Assembly: GCA_015847255.1 (NCBI GenBank)
Contig: JADLZK010000243.1
Span: 1 to 64,000, forward strand
DNA length: 64,000 nucleotides
Direction: 5' to 3'
Source: Hyparrhenia diplandra
Taxonomy: Eukaryota > Streptophyta > Magnoliopsida > Poales > Poaceae
This document shows positions 23,652-34,669 of this stretch, piece by piece. Each line of letters begins with the position of its first letter. The stretch's first letter is position 1. The notes beneath the pieces are model-generated. The model had not been told where the DNA came from, searched no databases, and saw only the letters and a list, made by a program, of their open reading frames with translations. A program made the position numbers and the translations under genes.

Positions 23652-26052
23652 ATGGGTGCCAGCCTGAGCCTCGTGCCCGTGCTCGACTACTTGGCCCGCC
23701 GCGAGGTGCCTCGGCGCGGGCCTCCACCAAAACGCGCCGTCACGCTCCCGTACCGCCCCGACGGCGGCGCCGGGGCGACTTGCACCGTCCAGTACTGGGC
23801 TCGCAGGGGGCCGGAGCTCCGCCGCCCTGCTGGTCCACGGCTTCGGTCCACGGGCCTCCTGGCAGTGGCGCTGCCAGGTGGGCCCGCTCTCGCGCCACTT
23901 CCACGTCATCGTCCCGGACCTCCTGGGCTTCGGCGGCACCTCGTGCCCGTCCGAGACGGCGCCCCCGCCGACGGAGGCGACGCAGGCCGCGGTCCTCGCG
24001 GCGCTGCTGGACGCGCTGCCGGGATGAAGGGCCGGCGCGTGGCCGTGGCGGGAACCAGCTACGGCGGGTTCGTGGCGTACTGGCTGGCGCGCGCGGCCGG
24101 GGCCGGAAGGGGTGGGTCCGTGGTGATCGCGAGCTCCGACCTGCTCAAGACGGCTGCCGACGACAGGGCGTTCCTGAAGCGTGCCGGCGAAGGGGTGGAG
24201 CGGCGTGGACGAGATCCTCCTCCCCCACCGAGCCCGCCGCGCTGCGGAAGCTCCTGGAGCTGGCCTCCTACCGCCCGCCGCCGCGGTTCATGACGCCGGA
24301 CTTCCTGCTTCGTGACTTCATCAAGGTGCGCCTGCGGTGCTTGTGCTCACCGGAATCTCTTTGACCGTTTCTTTTGGTACCGGGAGTCATTGTCAACGTC
24401 GTCACTCTAGTTTTCAGTGGCATTGTCAACGTCGTCACTCTAGTTTTCAGTGGCATTGTCAACGTCGTCGTCACTCTTGTTTTCAAAGGTGTACCTATGC
24501 TGAATTCCTCGTGTTTTTTCAGTGGCATTACAAAAACAATTAAACAAAAGTAAACGCCACTTCTAGTCTTCGATCCTACTGTAATCTGGAATTGTTGGTC
24601 TTTTCAATAGCATTACAAAACAAACCCAGAGTCAAAAGTAACATGGACAGGCCAGCCGACGAGATACCCTAAACTGCCGGCCATTAATTAATCTAGTGCC
24701 CAAGTTTAGATGTCCTACTAGAGTAGACCAATTGGGCGCGATGCAACACTGCATTCTGCAGTAGTAACAAACAAACAACTCGGGCCTGGTTTTAGATGTT
24801 AGGAATTTTAGCAAAAAGTAACCTTCGGAACTCTGTAGAGCATTAAAGACTTTTCGTTTGTTTTGTGGTAAATATTATCTTATCATAGGGTAACTAAGGG
24901 AAAAAGAATCGCCTACATGAATATACATCTAAAATATTGTAATTAGTTCTTTTTTATCTACTATTTTTTCCTCCAAACATATAACTTTCGTATTTAATGT
25001 GATGGAGATGGAGAGAGGGAAAAATGTTTAAACTTTTAGCCAACTAGCCTTGAGGCCTCGTTTGGTAACTCTGCAACCGCAGGAGCTGCCTTTTGGTAGA
25101 TTCAGATTGACGGGAAACTCAGCAAAACTGCTACTGCAGGATGCAGCTTTTAAGGAGCGATATGACACACTTTATCGTTCAAGTAGGGCTTCAATAATGA
25201 AGCTAGAGGGTTCATCCACCCAGATACGAGAATTTATGTTGACTCAAGCCATTTACAAAACGACTTTTTTTATACACTTCTGGAGAAACCAGACGAGTGA
25301 TTACTTTTTTGTACTATGGAGTACTCCTACGTAGTTTCGACAGTGTAACTCGTCGGTCGTCAATAATGCCCAACCACTGGCTTGACTCGACAAAATCGTG
25401 AATGGTCCCTTGGTCTTTCTGGTATGGTTGGAGTCTGTCTGTTCTCTTCCGTGAGTGGTCCTTGATGGCGCCTGTCCACTGATTTTTCTTTTTACATGTA
25501 ATCTATCAGAAACTTTTTCACGGAGAACAGGGAGCGGCTTTGTTCATATCCTGAAGGGGATTACGGTCGGCACCGACAAGTTCCAAGTGACACCAATATC
25601 TCAGGTACCGTTAAATTTAATTACTTAAAACACATGTTGTCTCCCCGCTATCAGATGACGCTCTGGCGAGCTTCTGTCTGTGCGCTTTGTGACTCAAAAT
25701 GTCGCCATGGTCGTGCATGCGTTGTGCAGGAAGTGCTGGTTATATGGGGAGACCACGACCAGCTTGTTCCCGCTGGAAGGCGCGTTTGCAGTTCAGAGGT
25801 AACTCTAGTGGGTTTCTTCACACATACACTTTGCCATGCACTGTAAAGCCAATTTTTTCCCCAACTGATTTTGTCAGCCCGTGCTAAGTACTACAGTAAC
25901 ACTGACTGGATTGTAACATTCCACCCTGTCTCCAGGGCTCTGAACGGGACCGCTAGAGTGGATGTCATAGAGAAGACGGGCCACGCTCCTCAGCTGGAGG
26001 ATCCGGCTCCTTCAACAAGGTCATGCTGGACTTCTTGCTGGCGTCTCAGTAG
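23652..26052 (+). CDS. Alpha/beta-hydrolase B, four exons
   Basis: An alpha/beta-hydrolase paralogue of genes A and C. Exons are 23652-24325, 25510-25604, 25730-25798 and 25936-26052, with GT-AG introns. Exon 1 encodes MGASLSLVPVLDYLARR, the oxyanion-hole region ALLVHGFGPRASWQW, HFHVIVPDLLGFGGTS, the nucleophile elbow AGTSYGGFVAYWLA, SSDLLKTA and PDFLLRDFIK. Exon 2 starts FFTENRER. Exon 3 encodes VLVIWGDHDQL, with the probable acid. Exon 4 encodes VIEKTGHAPQLEDP, with the catalytic histidine, then FNKVMLDFLLASQ and stop. At least five single-base indels lie between these blocks. The start has no N-terminal anchor, unlike gene A, so the product may be soluble. The substrate is unknown. Confidence 0.8.
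24388..24488. repeat. 33-bp tandem repeat, three units
   Basis: The unit CATTGTCAACGTCGTCACTC followed by TAGTTTTCAGTGG starts at 24388, 24421 and 24454; the third has an extra GTC. It lies at the beginning of intron 1 of hydrolase B, about 60 bp after the donor site. Confidence 0.85.
24782..25065. mobile_element. MITE related to the element at 60346-60614
   Basis: It begins GGGCCTGGTTTTAGATG and shares with the 60346 element the blocks GGTAAATATTATCTTATCATAG / GTAACTA, AAAGAATCG, ACATCTAAA, GTAATTAGTT and TTTAATGTGATGGAGA. The right terminus is degenerate (GCCTTGAGGCC), so the boundary is approximate. It lies in intron 1 of hydrolase B. Confidence 0.6.
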
Positions 26053-26218
26053 CCTGGTCCATCCGGTTAATCCTAGCTCGCAGTAAAGGTGCATTGGTGA
26101 TTTGTTCATGGTAGCCGACTCGATTGTTTGTAATAAGATCGCTGGACAATCAGTTTCAGTCCATTCATGTACAGATTTGTATGTGCTCCTATGTAGCTAC
26201 TCACTTTTGTCCTATATA

Positions 26219-26467
26219 TCTTTCCTCCGCCTTAAAATAACTCAATCATTGTTGACTTTTAAGATATGTGTTTATGCACGCCTATTCTTATTCAAATTTT
26301 TATATAAACTTCATCCATTTTGATATGACTTATTTTATTATTGGAGATACTTTAATAATAATTTATTTATTTCCTAAATTGTATAAATAATTTAAATAAG
26401 ACGAAATGTCCAAACGCTGATGCTTTCAAAAGTCAATCAACATGTAATTATTTTGCATCGGAGGGAG
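26219..26467. mobile_element. Stowaway-like MITE between hydrolases B and C
   Basis: Termini are TTTCCTCCGCCTTAAAATAAC and CATGTAATTATTTTGCATCGGAGGGAG followed by TA. The inner arms (GTTGACTTTTAAG and CAAAAGTCAATCAAC) are inverted. It lies between the 3' end of hydrolase B and the start of C. Confidence 0.65.
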
Positions 26468-26686
26468 TAGATTTTATTTTTATTTTATTTTTATTTACAT
26501 CTAGAAGAATGCAGTCACGGCTGACTGGCGTGGCGCATGCCATGCCGCATGCGAACAAATATTTCTTGCTTTTGACGTCAGAGTCAGTGACTCAGTGCGC
26601 ACCGCTTCCTCCTCGCTTCGCCTGCACTGCACCGGTTAAGGAAGCCGGCAGCCTCGACGGGACGCGACCGTCTCTCTCTCGCCGCC

Positions 26687-28285
26687 ATGGGCTTCGGCGT
26701 CCTCCAGCTGATCGACTTCATCGCGCGGCGCGTTTCCTCGGCGCCGGCCTCCAACCCCACACCATCTCTCCCCGCCTCCACCTCGTCCGATACGGGCAGC
26801 GCATCAGAGTCAGGGCAGCGCGACTGCATCCACATCACACTGGGCGCCGCCGGGCAGCCACGGCTGCCCCCGCTGCTGCTGCTCATCCACGGATTCGGGC
26901 CCATGGCCACCTGGCAGTGGCGCCGCCAGGTGGGTCCCGCTGTCCCGTCACTTCCACGTCGTCGTGCCGGACCTCCTCTGCTTCGGTGCCTCCTCCTCGT
27001 GCGGCCCTGGCTCCCACGGCGCCGTCCGGAGTCCGCGCAGGCCGCCGCGCTGCTAAGACGCGCTCCCGGGCCTCGCGGCTGGGCGCCCGCGTGGCCGTCG
27101 TCGTCGGCACCAGCTACGGCGGGTTCGTGGCCTACGCCCTGGCCCGCGCGGCTGGGCCGGCGAGGGGGTCGGCCCCGTGGTGATATCCAACTCCGACCTG
27201 CTCAAGACGGCCGACGACGGGGGGGGCGCTCCTCCAAGCGCCGGCGCCGGGTTCGGGCGCACGGCTGACCTGCTCATGCCACTGGACGCGCGCGCGCGCG
27301 GCGGCTCGCGGAGCTGTCCTTCTACCGGAGGCAGGCCATCACCTTGCTGCCGGACTTCGTGATCGCGCGCAGGCCGTGCAGGTAACAGACAACAAAAGCG
27401 GATTCCTATTTGAGCTCGGCCTGTGATTTTTTCAGTTCTTTTGTTTAGTTTCAACGGTTGGAGATGGTAGTGATCGTGTCGATTCAACGATGGATTTTAC
27501 AGCAACTTTTCACGGATAAAAGGGAGGGAGAAGATTGAACTGATGAAAGCAATCACTTTGTCGGCACAGATGAGTTCCAACTGACACCCTTGCCTCAGGT
27601 ACCTGTAGCGGCCTCTTTCCATGAACAGAAAAGATCGATATCGAGCTAGTTGCACAAAGATTTGCTTTCTAAACAATTGTGTCTGACTTGTTTGTACCAT
27701 GCTGAATTCCAATCTCTACTGTTTACTTTGTATGTGAAAATCGAATTGATGTCGTCAATGGCAGGACATTTTTTGCTCATCTGGGGAGACCACGATCAGA
27801 TATTTCCCTTGGAAAAGGCATTTGCCGTCAAGAGGCAGTAACCTCCTTATTTGTCACTGTGATGCAATTGGAGAGAGGGGACTGAATTGCTGTTCCTTAT
27901 GGCCATCACAGCTCGCAACTGCATACTGTAAAGTTGCTGTCAAATTGGCCATAACTCTACAATTGTATGTATGGCTTTATCCGTTTTTCGCTTCAAAACT
28001 AAGTAGGGACACTTGCCTTCTTTTCCTTTATTTAGAAATCGCTGACAATGTTTTTGCGGAAATAAATTACATCAGTATATTGCAATTTGCAGAATGCGGT
28101 ATTACTTAATACTTTTTCTGCATGGCACGTGTTGCAGGTGTTTAGGAGAGAATGTTACGTTGGAAATCGTCGAGAAAAACAGGCCACGTGCCTCCAGATG
28201 GAGTGACCCGGATCGGTTCAACAGGATCGTCTTGGATTTCTTACTTGCATCACAAAAGCCCTCTTCGACTCAGCATGCTCGGTAG
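26687..28285 (+). CDS. Alpha/beta-hydrolase C, four exons
   Basis: The third tandem alpha/beta-hydrolase. Exons are 26687-27381, 27503-27598, 27765-27834 (or 27837) and 28138-28285. Exon 1 encodes MGFGVLQLIDFIARR, LLLLIHGFGPMATWQW, HFHVVVPDLLCFGASS, the nucleophile elbow GTSYGGFVAYALA, SDLLKTAD and LSFYRRQAITLLPDF. Exon 2 starts QLFTDKRE. Exon 3 encodes LLIWGDHDQIFPLEKAFAVK, with the acid. Exon 4 encodes LEIVEK then, after an indel, TGHVP with the catalytic histidine, and DPDRFNRIVLDFLLASQ. The 3' side of exon 3 lacks the GT found at the same place in gene B: it reads AAGAGGCAGTAACC, so either a GC donor or a GT three bases later is used. Gene B is the closest relative by exon structure and motifs. 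Confidence 0.8.
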
Positions 28286-29161
28286 CTGTTCAAACGTTAG
28301 AATCAGTTCAGTCAAATTTGCTCTTGGGCCAAATCGATCGCGAGTGTCAGCGTGGAGCATGCTGGAGAAATTGATCCCGGGAGTCGCAGAAATCCCATGG
28401 AGACACACTTTGTGAACCAAAGGTTGTTGTTCAGTCTTGTGAAGTGTGTAAACCTATTACTTTGAAAGTTTTAGTACTAAAATGCTCAAAATGTAAGGCC
28501 TTTTTAGAAGAATGTAAGACCTCATTTTGGCAAGGCTTCTAGCCCAAAACGACTCGACTTATTCACAGAGTATGAACTATTGTTTTGGAACAAGTTAGGC
28601 CACCACACTTATTAGCTATACTAGCTCTGAGCTAACCTCTCCAACTCCAATAGTACTACCTAGACAAGTTAGGCCACCACACTTATTAGCTACTAGCTCT
28701 AAGCCAACCTCTCCAACTACAATAGTATAGTACTGTCTTTTTTAGCAATACCTATGATTAGTCCCGCGCCCCCTATTACCTATCTTAGAATGTGTGTACA
28801 TGCAACTCTTCTTTTCTCGTCCGTTAAAATATAAAAATGCTAGGAGCTAGCTTATGAGAGCTCGATTACCAGCTTCTAGTTTAAAGGCCTCATTTTTGCA
28901 AGGCTTGTATGAAGAGCTACTCCGAGGAAGTAAACTTAAGTGTGATTACTTAGGTAGAAACAAATAATACGTAAAAGAAATGTCTTCAACATGAGATTGA
29001 GACCCACTATATTATTGTAAGAGGTGCTGGTTAATGAACTTAAGTCACTGGTAGGTGGGTTAAATGTAAGCTAGTGACTAAAAGCACAGGAAAAAAATAA
29101 TAATACAGCGCCGATGGGCGTTCACTACCAAGATGGACAATTAGAGGAGGGAAAAGAACTA
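28286..29161. other. Spacer downstream of hydrolase C
   Basis: It holds the 3' UTR of hydrolase C and a 74-bp direct repeat described separately. No gene is evident. Confidence 0.5.
28591..28738. repeat. 74-bp direct tandem repeat, two units
   Basis: CAAGTTAGGCCACCACACTT starts both units, at 28591 and 28665, followed by ATTAGCTA, CTAGCTCT and CTAACCTCTCCAACT-like blocks. The copies differ at a few positions, so the duplication is recent or the region is short-lived. Confidence 0.85.
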
Positions 29162-29424
29162 CTCCTCTGGGTTCGCAAATAGATAATAGATTTCCGACAC
29201 AGTGTTTCAACGTTTTAAACTACCTACCGGCAATTATATATTAAAATATATAAATATTTATGTTAAGTAATTAGTATCATTCCAAAGATCTTTAAGTCTA
29301 GTTTTTAATAAATTTATTTGGTATATAAATGCCAAGACGTATTTTCTACAAACGTATTCAAAAGTTGAAAAAAGTTTGTAGAGCGCTAACCCCCAAAACG
29401 ACATCTAAATGGGGACGGAGGGAG
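29162..29424. mobile_element. Stowaway-like MITE upstream of the G-alpha gene
   Basis: It begins CTCCTCTGGGTTCGC and ends GGGGACGGAGGGAG, flanked by TA at 29160-29161 and 29425-29426. The internal block CAATTATATATTAAAATATA and the following TTTATG-TAAGTAATT are shared with the nested element at 12005-12260, so the two are one family. Confidence 0.65.
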
Positions 29425-30117
29425 TATGTTTGGTTTGGTTGAACCGTCGGATGATAATCGTATGACTGGAAACGTTCGACTTAATTAAGTTTTTAGTAGT
29501 AGTAGCTATGGGCTAATTTTTTTTTCCCTGTCCAGACTCCATTCCCTACCCTTTGCTGCCCCTGATACAACACTTGGGTTCCCTCCGTCCCCTGCTCGTG
29601 TCAAGCACAAAGTACAGAACTGCAGATAACAAGCACTCAAAGGTCGTGGTGTCGAGCATATTACTGAGTAGTACTGATTCACTGCCCATAGCAACTGCAC
29701 GGTAGTACCCTCCGTCCCCTGCTCGTGCGTTCTCTTTTCTGCGCCCTCTCGCCGCTCTCCGACGACTGGTGGGCCGCCGCCATCGTCGCCGCCGCCAGCC
29801 AGGTGCTGTGGTTTTAGTTGGCCTTTCCGCCGGGCGAGTACCCACCAGGGTACTTCCACCCCTTCCTCTTCTCTACCCTTCCCTTCAATCTGAGCACCTT
29901 GAAAACCCTAACCTAAAGCTATTAGCTATTTGACAAGCCTCCTGGTTTCCAAGTTTTTGCAAAAATTTTGGGTGTACACACACCATGTCCCTATACTGGA
30001 ACTGGATCCGCCCCTGATTGGATCTGGCTACCCATGTCCTTCCTGTGTCCTCGCTCCCTCAGGCATGGAGAGCGCGCTTCTAGAATAATGTCTGTGCTTA
30101 CCTGTGTGATTGAAAGC

Positions 30118-33100
30118 ATGGGCTCATCCTGTAGCAGATCCCATTCCTTCGACGAGACTGAAGCAGCTGAAAATGCAAAGGTAACATTTGTTGCTTACAC
30201 CAGGCTAATGCCATCAGCAGGTTTGATTTTGTTTGGTAAGCGGCAACATTATACCTCCTGACATTTGTAGTGTGGGTGCAGTCTGCAGACATCGACAGGA
30301 GGATTTTGATAGAAAAACAAAGGCCGAGCAACACATCCACAAGCTCTTACTTCTTGGTAATGCCAACTTACTTGAACTCGAGGTGTTTTGTCATGTGAAG
30401 TATACCTGTTTTGTAGACTTTTTGTCTTAATGGTTTCCTGGATCAGCCAAAAGAACTATCGTGAAGTTGATCCCCAACCATTCTCCACATTCCAGACATA
30501 ATAATGTGTTTTGTTGTCCGTCGATAAATTACTGTGCCTGTCTTCCTAACATTGCTCATCCTTTTCAATTCGCTTATTTGCAAAGGTGCTGGAGAATCAG
30601 GGAAGTCTACAATATTTAAACAAGTAAGGCTTATGTCATTCCCTGGAGAATCATGATTCTTATGTCATCAGCAAGACAGCAAGTCACATATATATGTCTG
30701 ACCACTCATTAGCAGATAAAGCTCCTCTTCCAAACTGGCTTTGTGAGGTAGAACTTAAGAGCTACACGCCAGTCATCCATGCCAACGTGTATCAGACAAT
30801 TAAAGTATGCTATACTAGAAAGGGTGTGTCTTTTATTTTCTCTTACGTTGTAGTGACGATTATGTAGGAACTTTTTTTTTTTATGGAGTCGTTTGCTGCT
30901 CAATGAGGGTGTATTTGCTGATATTTTGTCTCAGTAATGATTTAAATATGCACACCCAGATATTATATGAGGGAGCTAAAGAGCTAGCCCAAGTGGAACC
31001 AGATTCCTCAAAATATGTTTTATCTCCAGATAGTCAGGTTTGCACCTTTTTTTCCTTGGAAATTAGAGTCAAACTTTGCCAAACTTGCTTATTTGCAAAC
31101 GTAATTGTCCTAATGTGGTTTGGCTTTGCTATGGTTTAATGAACATGCTTGAAGCTTTGCTAACCCAAAATGCCTTATCATGCTTTTGCACTCCATTACA
31201 TGCTCATGAATGATATTGAAATTAAATTAAACTAAATGGAATAAGGAGCTAAAAAAATGACTAGGTCGTTGTTTTTATGCATTTCTCTTCAGATTTTCCA
31301 GAAAAATCATTTACATTTTTTGGTATCTTGTATCCTAGCACCTACATTTTATTGTTTCGAGAAGGCAGCTGTGGATATGCTAAAATATTCCTTGTTTTGA
31401 AATGTTTATTATGTGATATTCATCTAGATCAGGTTTTGAGCATTTTGCTTTTTATTTGTAGTTATGAGTGTAAACAGTTAACAAACATCAACTTTGTAGG
31501 CATTTCAATGCATTTATTAGCTCTTAGAAGCTTCTCATTGCACAGAGCGCACCTTATTAGCCCACTAAAAATCAAGATACCTTTTGTTTTGTATTTGTAT
31601 TGTAACTTCAGGAGATTGGAGAAAACTATCAGAAATTGGTGTCAGGTTGGATTACCCATCACTGAACAAAAGAACGTGTACAGGATGTAAGGAAACTATG
31701 GCAAGATCCAGCCATTCAGGTGAAGTCTCTTCTAATTTGATTTTTAAAATATATAAAATTTTGAACAGATAGCTGATTATTTAGAAATTCATTTGTAGGA
31801 AACTTACTCACGTGGAAGTATCCTGCAAGTCCCCAGACTGTGCACAGTACTTCATGGAAAATTTGGACAGATTATCTGAAGTAGATTATGTACCAACAAA
31901 GGTACACAATTATCCTCAATCTACTTTTTAAAGAGATTTTTACCTATTTGTTTTCTGATGTCGGCATAATATTTAATGTCGATTGTCATGTTACTGAAAT
32001 TTACACTGTTTGAGGTTGTTGACTAGAAGCAAAATTAGAACCTTTTTTCTTTGAAGACCTTATAGGAACATTAGTTTAAATATTCAGGAGGGAACACATT
32101 TACAGTTTGTTATATAGAACAGTGTAGACTCACCATGCCTAGTTGTAGTGCATTGAAGGAAAAAAGCTACTAAACTTCTAACAGGTTTAATTTATAGTCC
32201 CTCAGGCCTCAACCTCTGGTGTTTCTATGCGATTACCTACCAAAAACTTTTCTTTGCTGAAAAGATTTTTTGATTCCTTTCTCAACTTCCATAACATAAT
32301 TTCAGAAAGAAAAAAAAAAACTTCCATAACATAAGCATGGTCACACTATCCAGGTTATTTTTCTCTAACGATGTTCCCTCCTATCAAGCAAAGAAAAACG
32401 TTGAATTACACCTATGTATTTGAATAATAGTGGTACATTAGGAAGCAGCCTCTAAAGTGCATAAATTGGAATAATCTTGTTCTGATCTGCCATGACTCAT
32501 GATTTATTTGTGGATATTTTCATTAAGGTATTTCTTGATTGATCATATATGCTACTTGTTGAATGTTTGTAGGGTTTTTTAGTCTGAACATCGAATTCTG
32601 TCTGAATTGGCCGAATCCAGTCATCCTCATGCCATATAGAAACATTTCCTTGCATGTGGATGTTTCATGATATCTATTTCTGTTACTACTTGGTTCTTTG
32701 AGATAGGTCTTAAAAAGGCTTGCTTTTTGATTTTATTCTTTAATAATAATTTATGTGGACTACTTGATAAGGACTGATTATGCAGGAGGACGTGCTTCAT
32801 GCAAGAGTACGGACAAATGGTGTGGTAGAAACTCAGTTTAGGTAATCTGCTATTGTGCTACTTGCTTATCACTAGTTAGATATAACTCTTAACAACCAAA
32901 TTCATGTTTTTTTTCTGCAGCCCTCTAGGAGAGAGCAAAAAGAGGAGGAGAGGTCTATAGACTATATGATGTAGGAGGCCAGAGAAACGAGAGACTAAAA
33001 ATGGATCCATCTTTTGAAGGTGTTAATGCTGTAATATTCTGTGCTGCCATTAGCGAGTAAGCCCAGTTTCCTAGTTTACACTTGATTAACTTGAACTTAA

Positions 33101-34102
33101 CCTATAATGGCAAATTCTACTTAGAAGCTGTCTTTTTTTTTTTTTTTCAGATTTGGTTTGTGCACTGCAAATTGTATTGTAGTTGCCTCTAAGTCACTGT
33201 AACAATGATTGATTTTCCATGATCAGAACATTTGTTCTGTTACTGATACCATCCAGTTCTATTTTGAGTGCCTTTTATATTACTTGTATTTCTAATTGAA
33301 ATAAATATGATCTTTTGCACAAAAAAAGTTTCATGGCCTTACTTTTGGTGGGGCACTTTTCAGGTACGATCAGATGTTATGTGAGGATGAGACGAAGAAC
33401 AGAATGATGGAGACTAAAGAACTCTTTGATTGGGTGCTAAAGCAAAGATGTTTTGAGGTTTGTGTCATATCATAATTATCACAATGCCTGTTCTCATACT
33501 ATGTTTTAGTCATTCCAAGACCTAGCTGATGCAATTTTGACTTCCAGAAAACCTCATTCATGTTATTTCTCAACAAATTTGACATATTTGAGAGAAAAAT
33601 ACAAAAGGTAACTATTGCCCTTCTTTACCTACCAAGAGCTGAGTATAATACACTAATTCACACATGTGAACAACACTTGTTCTCCTAATGTAGGTTCCTT
33701 TAAGTGTGTGCGAGTGGTTTAAAGATTACCAGCCCATCGCACCTGGCAAACAGGAGGTGGAACATGCCTATGAGTGAGTGTGCTCCTCTGTCTCCCTATG
33801 GCTTGGCACTTGGCAGTATCATACAAAGATGTATATGCACACATGGATGCCATAATAAGTTTTATACTTTGTTTCCATCATTATTTGCTGGTTTTTGCCT
33901 CTTATATTGACTAGGGGTTCATTTTTTATTTTTACAGGTTTGTAAAAAAGAAGTTTGAGGAGCTCTACTTCCAGAGCAGCAAGCCTGACCGTGTCGACCG
34001 AGTGTTCAAGATCTACAGAACAACAGCCCTGGATCAGAAACTTGTAAAGAAGACATTCAAACTGATCGACGAGGCATGAGGCGCTCCAGAGAAGGAACTT
34101 GA
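30118..34102 (+). CDS. GPA1: Heterotrimeric G-protein alpha subunit, 13 exons
   Basis: Canonical plant G-alpha (rice RGA1/D1 type), a plasma-membrane GTPase that works with G-beta/gamma and controls cell proliferation and plant height. Exons: 30118-30180, 30282-30356, 30586-30623, 30716-30804, 30960-31037, 31612-31719, 31799-31901, 32786-32841, 32921-33056, 33364-33457, 33548-33607, 33694-33773, 33938-34102. MGSSCS gives the N-myristoylation glycine and a palmitoylation cysteine. The P loop GAGESGKST spans exons 2-3; switch I is RVRTNGVVETQF (exon 8); YDVGGQRNER is G3 (exon 9); NKFD is G4 (exon 11); TTALDQKLV is G5 (exon 13). Single-base indels disturb exons 2, 4, 6, 7, 9 and 13, mostly in A runs. 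In the sequence as given the last exon stops at 34078; restoring the family frame moves the stop to 34102. The presence of all introns rules out a processed copy. Confidence 0.93.
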
Positions 34103-34669
34103 TTGGGGATGTGTTGTTGTAGGCCACAGACAAGTAACTAGAACGGTGAGAGGAACAGAAAGTTTACAGTGCCACAGCTTTGCCTATTGTGATTCTTTTT
34201 ACATACTTGGAACATTTGTTGATCATTTTGCTCCACCACAAGCCAGTAAAAGTATCTGTTTTGCACCGTGGTCTTGGGGAAGTTTGGGTCCTCTCCATTC
34301 CACCCAATGTTAGGACAAAATGTTCTGCCGATCTTTTGGAGCAATGCCTGTTTGGTCTCGCAATATATGTTCATTCGTTGTTGTCAATGCAGCATGCTTA
34401 GTCATGAATTGTCTGAATTTGTTAACAAACAATAGATGGAGGTACGATCCGATTGGTAAGTTATGAAAGTGTCCCAAGACTGAATTTACCCACGCATCCC
34501 GATCACACCATCAGAGTTCAAGAAAGCTGGGCGTCTGAAAGACAGAAAATGCCATTACAGTCAGGTTCCTCTAAATACATGCAGAAAACACAGCCCTCAA
34601 ACCCTCAAAGGAAGAAAGTTCCGCAGCGTCTGATGACGATCTGACGAACACAGCCACAATCTCACAAGT

